9,925 bases of DNA from Gammaproteobacteria bacterium (GTDB taxonomy: Bacteria; Pseudomonadota; Gammaproteobacteria; Steroidobacterales; Steroidobacteraceae). This document shows positions 1 to 5,732 of the stretch, one piece after another; the stretch's first letter is position 1; each line of letters starts with the position of its first letter. Position numbers and translations under genes: made by a program. The DNA lies in contig JANXYA010000282.1 in the NCBI GenBank assembly GCA_025350345.1, positions 1-9,925 on the forward strand. The letters run 5' to 3'. The notes below the pieces were generated by a model that was not told the origin of the DNA, ran no database searches, and worked only from the letters and a program-made list of their open reading frames with translations.

Positions 1-513
1 CAGGCCGATCGTCTGCAGATGCTTCTCGATGACGTAGCCGAGCTCGGCGATGATCGAGGGCATGAACTTGCCGCCCGGCTGCCAGTAGCCGCCGCGCGGG
101 TCGAACACCGCCTTCAGCTCGTCGACAAGGAAAGTGACGTCGCCGCCCTTGCGAAACACCGCGGAGATGATGCGCGTGAGGGCCACGATCCACTGGAAAT
201 GATCGAGATTCTTCGAATTGATGAAGATCTCGAACGGCCGGCGCTGCTCGTGATCGGTGTCCTCGTTGAGCAGGATGTCGTTGATGGTCACGTACATGGC
301 GTGATCGGACACCGGTGTCTTGATCTTGTAGGTCGAGCCGATCAGGACCTCCGGGCGCTGCACTTCCTCGGTCAGCCTGATCACCTTGGCCCGGCGGCCA
401 TCGCGTGCGGTGCTCATGTCCGCTTCCGCGGCCACCTTGGCCGCGAGCAGCTCGGCATCCTCGGGCCGGCGGACCCGGTACTTGACGATCTTTTTTTCGA
501 TATGCGTAGTCAT
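1..513 (-). CDS. nrdJb: NrdJb, second subunit of split class II ribonucleotide reductase (3' end cut off)
   Basis: This is the second half of the split adenosylcobalamin-dependent ribonucleotide reductase, which makes deoxyribonucleotides in the cytoplasm. The ATG at 513-511 opens a frame that stays open to base 1, giving 171 residues; the C-terminus is outside the window. The visible part carries stretches typical of NrdJb and of the C-terminal part of single-chain NrdJ: RPEVLIGSTYKIKTP, YVTINDIL, HEQRRPFEIFINSKN, DHFQWIVALTRIISAVFRKGGD and ELKAVFDPRGGYWQPGG. In Pseudomonas the enzyme is likewise split into NrdJa and NrdJb and both parts are needed. The TSCPD domain and redox cysteines expected at the C-terminus would lie beyond base 1 and cannot be checked. 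The start is 2 bp after the nrdJa stop, so the two genes are surely co-transcribed and probably translationally coupled. The family call is confident; only completeness is unknown. Confidence 0.93.
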   Translation of the reverse strand, partial: MTTHIEKKIVKYRVRRPEDAELLAAKVAAEADMSTARDGRRAKVIRLTEEVQRPEVLIGSTYKIKTPVSDHAMYVTINDILLNEDTDHEQRRPFEIFINSKNLDHFQWIVALTRIISAVFRKGGDVTFLVDELKAVFDPRGGYWQPGGKFMPSIIAELGYVIEKHLQTIGL

Positions 514-515
514 GC

Positions 516-3500
516 TCACAATTTCCCGTAATAACCTTCCTTAAGGGCGTCGAACAGGTTGGCGGCGCTGTGCTGCTCGCCGTCGTACTCCACCTGCTCG
601 TCGCCACGCACTTCCAGCTCGGTGCCGTCCTCGAGCGTGAACACGTAGGTGGTGTTCTTCAGGTCCTGTTCCTTGACCAGCACGCCCTGGAAGGCCTCCG
701 GATTGAAGCGGAAGGTGGTGCAGCCCTTCAGGCCCTGCTCGTGCGCGTAGCGGTAGATGTTCTTGAACTGCTCGTAGGGAAAATCCGTGGGCACGTTCGC
801 GGTCTTGGAGATCGAGGAGTCGATCCATTTCTGCGAGGCCGCCTGGATATCGACGTGCATGCGCGGCGTGACATCATCGGTGGTGGTGAAGTAGTCCGGC
901 AGCGCCTCGGCGCTGTTGGTCGAACCGGGCAGCGCGCGCGGATTGACCAGCTCGCGATAGGCCAGCAGCTCGAAGGAGAACACGTCCACCTTCTCCTTGG
1001 TCTTGCGGCCGGCGCGGATCACATTGCGGAAATAATGGTGCGCGAACGAGGGCTCGATTCCATTGCTGGCATTGTTGGCCAGCGACAGGGAGATCGTGCC
1101 GGTCGGCGAGATCGAGCTGTGGTGCGTGAAGCGCGCGCCCACCTGCGCGAGCTGCTCGACCAGCTGCGGGGCCACGCCGGCGACGCGCTGCATGTAGCGG
1201 CTGTAGCGAGAATGCAGCAGCCGTCCGGGAATCTTCGCGCCCGCCTTCCAGCCGTCGCGCCCGAGCTCCGGACGCTTGCGCAGCATCTCTGCCGTGACCG
1301 TGAACTCCTCGTTCATGATCGGCGCCGGCCCCTTCTCGCGCGCCAGCTCGAGCCCCGCCTCCCAGCCGGCGAGTGCCATCTCACGCGAGACATCCTCGGT
1401 GAACTGCACCGATTCGGGCGAACCGTACTTCATGCCGAGCAGCGTGATGGTGGAGCCCAGCCCCAAAAAGCCCATGCCGTGGCGGCGCTTGCGCAGGATC
1501 TCCAGGCGCTGCGGCGCGAGCGGCAGGCCGTTGATCTCGACCACGTTGTCGAGGGCGCGCGTGAACACGCGCACCACCTCACGATATTCATCCCAGTCGA
1601 AGTGCGCCTGCGCCGTGCACGGCTCGCGCACGAAGCGCGTGAGGTTCACGGAGCCGAGCAGGCAGGAACCATAGGGCGGAAGCGGCTGCTCACCACAATT
1701 ACCTGTAACAAGGCCATTAAATATCAGGTTATTCCGGTCTTTTTGTGTAGTGTCGAAAACCGCCTCGCGTCCCACAAGGGTGATTTCGCTGATCCTGCTG
1801 CGAAACTTTTCACTACGTGAGTCGGTGCGTTGTGCGCGCCACTCGGCATATTTCTGATTCTTTGCGTCAGTGATGAATCCAATTTCCTGCATGAAGCGAT
1901 CACGTGACTGCGAACCGATCAGCAACTCATAATCGGTCTTGCATTGGTAGAGCTTCTTGCCGCCCTTGCCATCCGGCAGCAAACGCCGGCTCGCGGCGCG
2001 ACGCTTGAGCACGCGGCTGAAGATGCCGAAATTCGCGAGCAGCGTCTGCACTTCACCCAGCAGCGCCGGATGGCTGGACGCTAGTCTGATGGTGCAATAG
2101 GCATGCTTGTCATCTCGTTGCACTGTGCCATCCGTCTGGAACAGAGCGCGCAAATACCCCTTGACGCACTCCTCGCTTCCGCGCCACACGACTTCCGGCA
2201 CCCGCAGCTTGGTTCTGGCGGAAAAACCATAATGCTCGAGCACGCGCGCCAGCAATACTGAGCGGATCATGATCAATTGGCGCTGCGGCACGGCCACGGC
2301 GCTTACCTGGTATTCGCGCTGCTTCGCGGATACGCCCGCGATCATGGCATTGATGTAGTTGACCACCGTCTCGGCATAGTCGCGATCGCCGCCCCACAGA
2401 TTGATGACGGCGGCTTGTTCGCCCTTGCCCCGATTGGTGAAGTGCCCATCCCCGGTCAACAGGCCCAGCAGCGTGCCGAGCTGCGCGCTGCCCTCCTGGC
2501 CAAACTGGCCCTTGCCGGATTGAATCAGCAGCTCATCGCCCGGCACGAGATCCTTGAGCTTGATCTTGCCGCGCGCGGTGTAGAATTCGTGCCACTCCGT
2601 GGCCTTGATTTCGTAACCCGCCTTGGTGACCACGCGGTAGACATCCGCTGACGCGGAGGTCATGAACGCCGGGACGGCAGGCCGAACCTCAACACCCAGC
2701 GGCCGCTCGCCCAGTGCGCGCTTGTCCACCGTAACCTGCAGTGATTCGCCGCTGGCATGCAGATCACCGATGCGCACCATGCCGAACTGAGTGGCCAGTC
2801 GCGTGTCCGCCGTGACACATGGATTTGTGGCGCGGATATTTTCGCACCACCAGTTGTTGTTCATCTCATTGACGCGGTCGATGAGGATGAATCCCGGCTC
2901 GGCGAAATCGTAGGTGGAGGACATGATCACGTCCCACAAGCGCCGCGCCGGCAGCTTCTTGTAGATGCGGCAGGCCACGAGGCCCGCCTCGTCCACCACG
3001 TAGCCCTCGTGCGCCGGCCATTCGCGCCACACGAATGTCTCGGGGTCGGTCAGGTCCGGCCGCTCGGCCTCGTATTCGCTCTGGCGCAGCGGAAAGGCCA
3101 GGCGCCATTCCTTGTCCTCGCGTACCGCCTGCATGAATTCATCGGTGATCAGCAGCGAGAGATTGAACTGCCGCAGGCGGCCGTTCTCGCGCTTGGCGCG
3201 GATAAAGTCCATCGCGTCCGGGTGGCCCACGTCGAAAGTGCCCATCTGCGCACCGCGCCGCCCGCCGGCCGAGGACACCGTGAAGCACATCTTGTCGTAG
3301 ATATCCATGAAGGACAGCGGACCGGAGGTGTAGGCGCCCGCGCCGGAAACATAGGCGCCGCGCGGCCGCAGCGTCGAGAATTCGTAGCCGATGCCGCAGC
3401 CGGCCTTCAGCGTGAGGCCCGCCTCGTGCACCTTGCCGAGAATGTCGTTCATCGAGTCGTGGATCGTGCCCGAGACCGTGCAATTGATGGTCGAGGTAGA

Positions 3501-3785
3501 AGGCTTGTGCTCGAGTGCGCCCGCATTGCTGATGACGCGACCGGCCGGAATTGCGCCATGGCGCAGGGCCCACACGAAACGCTCGTACCATTGCTCACGC
3601 AGTTCCGGACGCTCGACGTCGGCGAGCGCGCGCGCGACACGCTTGTAGGTGTCGTCCATCGACCCGTCGATGGGCGTGCCGTCCTTCGCGGTGAGTCGGT
3701 ATTTCTTGTCCCAGATGTCGAGCGACGCCTCTTGAAAGGCAATCGTGTTGATGTCTTTGTGCACGAGCTTGACCACGGAATTCAT
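516..3785 (-). CDS. nrdJa: NrdJa, B12-dependent class II ribonucleotide reductase, interrupted by an intein
   Basis: Catalytic chain of adenosylcobalamin-dependent ribonucleotide reductase: 1089 codons, of which residues 323-696 are an intein, leaving about 715 residues of mature enzyme. The N-terminus (IWDKKYRL at 24-31, then DDTYKRVARALADVE) is typical of class II enzymes and has no ATP cone. Active-site parts visible are Cys102 in INCTVSGT (first redox cysteine), Asn321-Pro322 joined after splicing to Cys697-Gly-Glu699 (NPCGE: thiyl-radical Cys and catalytic Glu), and Cys708 in YGSCLLGSVNL (second redox cysteine). GCTTFRFNP (1021-1029) and a C-terminal EGYYGKL match the NrdJa family, with the missing tail supplied by nrdJb 2 bp downstream. 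The start ATG is preceded by GGGGAG 11 nt upstream. A likely NrdR box precedes the gene. The enzyme needs no oxygen for radical formation but needs B12. The identity is near certain. Confidence 0.97.
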   Translation of the reverse strand: MNSVVKLVHKDINTIAFQEASLDIWDKKYRLTAKDGTPIDGSMDDTYKRVARALADVERPELREQWYERFVWALRHGAIPAGRVISNAGALEHKPSTSTINCTVSGTIHDSMNDILGKVHEAGLTLKAGCGIGYEFSTLRPRGAYVSGAGAYTSGPLSFMDIYDKMCFTVSSAGGRRGAQMGTFDVGHPDAMDFIRAKRENGRLRQFNLSLLITDEFMQAVREDKEWRLAFPLRQSEYEAERPDLTDPETFVWREWPAHEGYVVDEAGLVACRIYKKLPARRLWDVIMSSTYDFAEPGFILIDRVNEMNNNWWCENIRATNPCVTADTRLATQFGMVRIGDLHASGESLQVTVDKRALGERPLGVEVRPAVPAFMTSASADVYRVVTKAGYEIKATEWHEFYTARGKIKLKDLVPGDELLIQSGKGQFGQEGSAQLGTLLGLLTGDGHFTNRGKGEQAAVINLWGGDRDYAETVVNYINAMIAGVSAKQREYQVSAVAVPQRQLIMIRSVLLARVLEHYGFSARTKLRVPEVVWRGSEECVKGYLRALFQTDGTVQRDDKHAYCTIRLASSHPALLGEVQTLLANFGIFSRVLKRRAASRRLLPDGKGGKKLYQCKTDYELLIGSQSRDRFMQEIGFITDAKNQKYAEWRAQRTDSRSEKFRSRISEITLVGREAVFDTTQKDRNNLIFNGLVTGNCGEQPLPPYGSCLLGSVNLTRFVREPCTAQAHFDWDEYREVVRVFTRALDNVVEINGLPLAPQRLEILRKRRHGMGFLGLGSTITLLGMKYGSPESVQFTEDVSREMALAGWEAGLELAREKGPAPIMNEEFTVTAEMLRKRPELGRDGWKAGAKIPGRLLHSRYSRYMQRVAGVAPQLVEQLAQVGARFTHHSSISPTGTISLSLANNASNGIEPSFAHHYFRNVIRAGRKTKEKVDVFSFELLAYRELVNPRALPGSTNSAEALPDYFTTTDDVTPRMHVDIQAASQKWIDSSISKTANVPTDFPYEQFKNIYRYAHEQGLKGCTTFRFNPEAFQGVLVKEQDLKNTTYVFTLEDGTELEVRGDEQVEYDGEQHSAANLFDALKEGYYGKL
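1698..2819 (-). mobile_element. Intein with LAGLIDADG homing endonuclease inside NrdJa
   Basis: In-frame protein intron of 374 residues, Cys323 to Asn696 of the NrdJa precursor. Block A is CVTADTRL with a downstream GMVRIGDL. Block B has the TxxH motif (Thr396, His399, in KATEWHEF). The endonuclease has two LAGLIDADG-type motifs, LLGLLTGDGHF (439-449, Asp446) and YLRALFQTDGTV (544-555, Asp552), so both catalytic acids are present. Block F/G is VFD (676-678) followed by NNLIFNGLVTGN, ending at Asn696 with Cys697 as the +1 residue. Removing the segment restores the uninterrupted family motif TNP-CGEQPLPPYGS, which fixes both junctions. The usual penultimate His is Gly695, and the usual block F His appears to be Asn685. 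The 60 bases at 1701-1760 are only about 38% G+C against a GC-rich host gene, which suggests acquisition. Splicing and endonuclease activity are inferred, not shown. Confidence 0.95.
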
Positions 3786-3796
3786 TGCTCTGATGG

Positions 3797-3802
3797 CTCC
3801 CC
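3797..3802 (-). promoter_or_regulatory. Ribosome binding site of nrdJa
   Basis: On the minus strand the run AAAGGGGAG precedes the nrdJa ATG, with GGGGAG ending 11 nt before the start codon. The spacing is slightly long, but it is the only purine-rich Shine-Dalgarno-like site near the start. The N-terminal sequence that follows fits the family start. Confidence 0.5.
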
Positions 3803-3872
3803 TTTACAGCACGAATGCGCGGCTCCCAACGGAAATCGTCCATTGGACCGGCCAGCGCTCCTGCCCCCAGCA

Positions 3873-3888
3873 CCACAAGATATAGTTG
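3873..3888 (-). promoter_or_regulatory. Candidate NrdR box upstream of nrdJa
   Basis: Read towards nrdJa, the 16-mer is CAACTATATCTTGTGG. Against the NrdR box consensus acaCwAtATaTwGtgt it matches at 12 of 16 positions on either strand, including the core C, A, AT, T and G positions. NrdR represses ribonucleotide reductase operons when dATP is high, so the position before nrdJa fits. It lies just downstream of the likely transcription start of the candidate promoter at 3901-3929, where a repressor could block initiation. NrdR operators usually come as two boxes about 31-32 bp apart. No convincing second box lies at that spacing, so this is a single-box call. Confidence 0.55.
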
Positions 3889-3900
3889 GTGGAAGGAGTG

Positions 3901-3929
3901 AGACTAATCACGCGCGCCGGCGCGGTCAA
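3901..3929 (-). promoter_or_regulatory. Candidate sigma70 promoter of nrdJa
   Basis: On the minus strand a -35-like TTGACC (3929-3924) and a -10-like TAGTCT (3906-3901) are separated by 17 bp. The -35 matches 5 of 6 consensus bases but the -10 only 3 of 6. Transcription would begin near 3894, leaving a leader of about 110 nt with the NrdR box immediately downstream of the start site. The weak -10 keeps confidence low. Confidence 0.35.
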
Positions 3930-3950
3930 GGTTCCTGAGGACCGCAGATT

Positions 3951-3989
3951 CATGTTTTTATTCTTTATTATCATATAGTTACAAAATAC
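3951..3989. promoter_or_regulatory. A/T-rich island in the nrdJa-hsp20 intergenic region
   Basis: About 32 of 39 bases are A or T, in strong contrast to the GC-rich surroundings. On the minus strand it contains GATAAT (3972-3967, 5 of 6 to the -10 consensus) and a TTGTAA/TAAAAA pair 18 bp apart (3984-3979 and 3960-3955), so it could be a second nrdJa promoter. It could equally be an easily melted or nucleoid-protein-binding region serving either gene. No single assignment is secure. Confidence 0.35.
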
Positions 3990-4112
3990 CTAGCCGCACT
4001 GTGCAACAGAAAAATGCCTGCGGCGGCATCCGGCGGCGCGACTCCCGAAAATCAAGATGTGGTGTTCACGCCAATCCCACAACTACCGCACAGCTTGTGC
4101 ACAGCCTGCGGC

Positions 4113-4142
4113 CTTGAAAGCCGCGCCGTTGGCCGCACATCA
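4113..4142 (+). promoter_or_regulatory. Candidate sigma32 heat-shock promoter of hsp20
   Basis: CTTGAAA at 4113-4119 is an exact match to the heat-shock sigma factor -35 element. After a 16-bp spacer comes CACATCA (4136-4142), a partial match to the -10 element CCCATnTA. It lies about 45 bp before the hsp20 start codon, which suits a small heat-shock gene. The -10 is imperfect and the spacer is at the long end of the range, so the call is tentative. Confidence 0.4.
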
Positions 4143-4175
4143 GGTGCAGGCGCCGCGCTGGCGGCTTCAAGGAAT

Positions 4176-4180
4176 GGAGA
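4176..4180 (+). promoter_or_regulatory. Ribosome binding site that fixes the hsp20 start
   Basis: GGAGA lies 7 nt before the ATG at 4188 (context AAGGAATGGAGA). This selects 4188 as the start over the in-frame ATG at 4014, which has no such site. Confidence 0.75.
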
Positions 4181-4187
4181 ATTCATC

Positions 4188-4631
4188 ATGAACATCGTGC
4201 GTTACGAACCCTGGCATCTGATCGGCCGGCTGCATCGCGAAATCGATCAGCTCTTCGGCGACACCCATGCCACCTCGACATCTGGCGGCTCCACCGCGGC
4301 GAACTGGGTCCCTTCGGTTGACGTGCATGAGGAGCCGGAGCGCTACACCGTGCATGCCGATCTGCCTGGCGTCGAAGCCAAGGATATCCAGGTCACCGCC
4401 GACAAGGGCGTGCTGACGATCCGCGGCGCGCGGCGCCTCGAAGCGCGTGAGAATCGCAAGGGCTTCGAGCGGCTCGAGCGCATCACGGGCGATTTTGTAC
4501 GGCAGTTTTCCCTGCCGGAGAATGCCCGCGCCGACGACATTCGCGCGCGCCACAACAACGGCGTGCTCGAGGTGGTGATTCCGAAGCAGGCCGCTGCAGA
4601 ACCGCGGCGTGTCAACGTCGAAGTGAACTGA
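4188..4631 (+). CDS. Small heat-shock protein (Hsp20 / alpha-crystallin family)
   Basis: ATP-independent cytoplasmic holdase that binds unfolding proteins and passes them to DnaK/ClpB-type refolding machines. The 147-residue protein has the usual family length. A short N-terminal arm (1-40) with EIDQLFGD is followed by the alpha-crystallin domain, starting around WVPSVDVHEE (40-49). The domain includes YTVHADLPGVEAKDIQV, GVLTIRG and the signature HNNGVLEVVIPK (122-133). The short tail ends in RRVNVEVN, where VNV can serve as the IxI-like motif used in oligomer assembly. The start at 4188 has a good ribosome binding site and matches the family N-terminus (MNIVRYEPW). A sigma32-like promoter lies upstream. 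The gene is divergent from nrdJa and convergent with the lipoprotein peptidase gene, 21 bp between stops, with no clear terminator hairpin seen there. No functional link to its neighbours is evident. Confidence 0.95.
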   Translation: MNIVRYEPWHLIGRLHREIDQLFGDTHATSTSGGSTAANWVPSVDVHEEPERYTVHADLPGVEAKDIQVTADKGVLTIRGARRLEARENRKGFERLERITGDFVRQFSLPENARADDIRARHNNGVLEVVIPKQAAAEPRRVNVEVN

Positions 4632-4652
4632 ACGGCGCCTGCCAGCGACGCT

Positions 4653-5726
4653 TCAGCTTTCCGGCGGCCGGGCGCACAGCGCCCGCCGCCGGGACGCCGG
4701 CTCCCGGGCCAGCTCGCGCACTGCCGCATAGTAGGCGGGCAAATATCCACCCTGCCGCACCAGCAGCCTTTCGAAGCCAGGCAGGCAATCGAAATATGTC
4801 GCGACCGAAGCCAGGTGCGCATTGTTGAGCCCGGCATCCAGCCAGGCGTCATAGCCGCTCCTCAGTCCCTGTTGCTGCTCGTAGGCGCGCAGCTCCGTGC
4901 CGATGGAGGCGAGCAGTTCCTGCTTGGCCTGCCGCCGTTGTGGCAGTGGCGGCGCCTCGCGATACAGGGTGGCCACGCGCGCGCGCCCCGCGGACAGGAT
5001 ATTGAGGACCTGCGCCTGCTGGTCCAGGCGGCGGCGCCACGCCGCCAGCTCGCCGCTCCGCCCCCGCGCCACCAGCCAGCGCTCGACGCCCACGCGCTCG
5101 ACGCTCATCGCGAAGGCCTCGTTGAATTCACTGTCGTCCCTGACGTACACCAGCTGGTGCGCCAGCTCATGGAAGATCGTGCCCACCAGCTGCAGATCGT
5201 CGTACTGCAGCATCGTGTCGAGCACGGGGTCGGCGAAATATCCGAGCGTGGAGTAGGCGCTCACCCCGGCCACCAGGGTGTCATCGCCCCTGGCCGCCAG
5301 CGCCGAGGCAAAGCGCCGCGCGCGCTCCTCGCGGAAATAGCCGCGATAGGCGACGCAACCCGTGACCGGGAAGCACCAGCGTCGCGGTTCAACTGAAAAC
5401 TCCGGGGTGGCGACGACATTCCAGACCGCGTAGGGGCGGTGCAGCGCGCTGTAGCTGCGATAGCTCGCGTTATCGGGAAGCGCCAGCTCGCGGCTGGCGA
5501 AATCGCGCGTCTCGCGCACCAGTTCCAGCCGCGCGCGCAGGGTGGCATCGGTCGCGGGGCTCGCGATCACGCGCTCGATCGGCTGGCGGGCCCGCAACAG
5601 CTGCCACTGGCCGCGGGCCGCCTGCAGCAGGTACCCGGCACTGCAACCTGAAAGAGAGAGGCAACTCATCAGCAACAACGCCCCGGCACGAGAGCAAGTC
5701 GATCTGGCACCACGCTCGGTTAACAT
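4653..5726 (-). CDS. Putative lipoprotein zinc aminopeptidase (COG4324 / PF10023-like)
   Basis: A predicted membrane-anchored zinc metallopeptidase of 357 residues. The N-terminus is a lipoprotein signal: arginines in positions 5-13, a hydrophobic run AGALLLMSCLSLSG, then the lipobox LSGC with Cys28 as the lipidated residue. The mature protein would sit in the cell envelope. The zinc motif HELAH is at 186-190, with NEAFA (Glu203 as likely third ligand) 13 residues on. Upstream stretches such as FPVTGCVAYRGYF (119-131) and GVSAYSTLGYFADPVLD fit the uncharacterised family annotated as predicted aminopeptidase. The frame is open to an ATG at 5897, but that extension would bury the signal peptide, so 5726 is chosen. 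Its ATG is only 6 bp from the divergent cca start, and no good ribosome binding site precedes it. The substrate is unknown, and the family name rests on annotation rather than firm biochemistry. Confidence 0.85.
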   Translation of the reverse strand: MLTERGARSTCSRAGALLLMSCLSLSGCSAGYLLQAARGQWQLLRARQPIERVIASPATDATLRARLELVRETRDFASRELALPDNASYRSYSALHRPYAVWNVVATPEFSVEPRRWCFPVTGCVAYRGYFREERARRFASALAARGDDTLVAGVSAYSTLGYFADPVLDTMLQYDDLQLVGTIFHELAHQLVYVRDDSEFNEAFAMSVERVGVERWLVARGRSGELAAWRRRLDQQAQVLNILSAGRARVATLYREAPPLPQRRQAKQELLASIGTELRAYEQQQGLRSGYDAWLDAGLNNAHLASVATYFDCLPGFERLLVRQGGYLPAYYAAVRELAREPASRRRALCARPPES

Positions 5727-5732
5727 GCGCGG

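Larger units (their letters stand above)
3786..4187. other. Intergenic region between divergent nrdJa and hsp20
   Basis: This 402-bp stretch lies between the start codons of nrdJa (minus) and the small heat-shock gene (plus) and is the only gene-free stretch over 300 bases in the window. It holds the candidate nrdJa promoter and NrdR box (about 3873-3929), an A/T-rich island (3951-3989) and a sigma32-like promoter (4113-4142). The hsp20 frame is open upstream to an ATG at 4014, but those extra 58 codons resemble nothing in the family. No adenosylcobalamin riboswitch was recognised: I saw no B12-box-like sequence on the nrdJa leader. Confidence 0.7.

Noticed and set aside
19..531. Plus-strand open frame over the left edge.
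   Set aside because: The opposite strand encodes NrdJb with clear family motifs across the same bases; the plus frame is its shadow.
570..1820. Long plus-strand open frames opposite nrdJa (570-1820, 2757-3938, 2277-2651).
   Set aside because: They are antisense shadows of a strongly conserved GC-rich gene, are rich in Arg/Ala/His with no family motif, and have no ribosome binding site.
1698..2819. Reading the extra 374 residues in NrdJa as a gene fusion or an accessory domain.
   Set aside because: Splice blocks A, B, F/G and two LAGLIDADG motifs are present, and removal restores an exact RNR motif, which fits an intein only.
3786..3960. Adenosylcobalamin riboswitch in the nrdJa leader.
   Set aside because: No B12-box-like core was found on the minus strand, and class II RNRs work with B12 without needing such control.
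3965..3982. Second NrdR box in the A/T island.
   Set aside because: Only one half (ATATAGTT) fits the consensus and the 93-bp distance is far from the usual 31-32 bp.
4014..4187. N-terminal extension of hsp20 from the ATG at 4014.
   Set aside because: The 58 extra residues have no family resemblance, and the ATG at 4188 has a good ribosome binding site and the expected N-terminus.
4632..4652. Bidirectional terminator between hsp20 and the peptidase gene.
   Set aside because: The 21-bp gap shows no convincing hairpin and no T-run.
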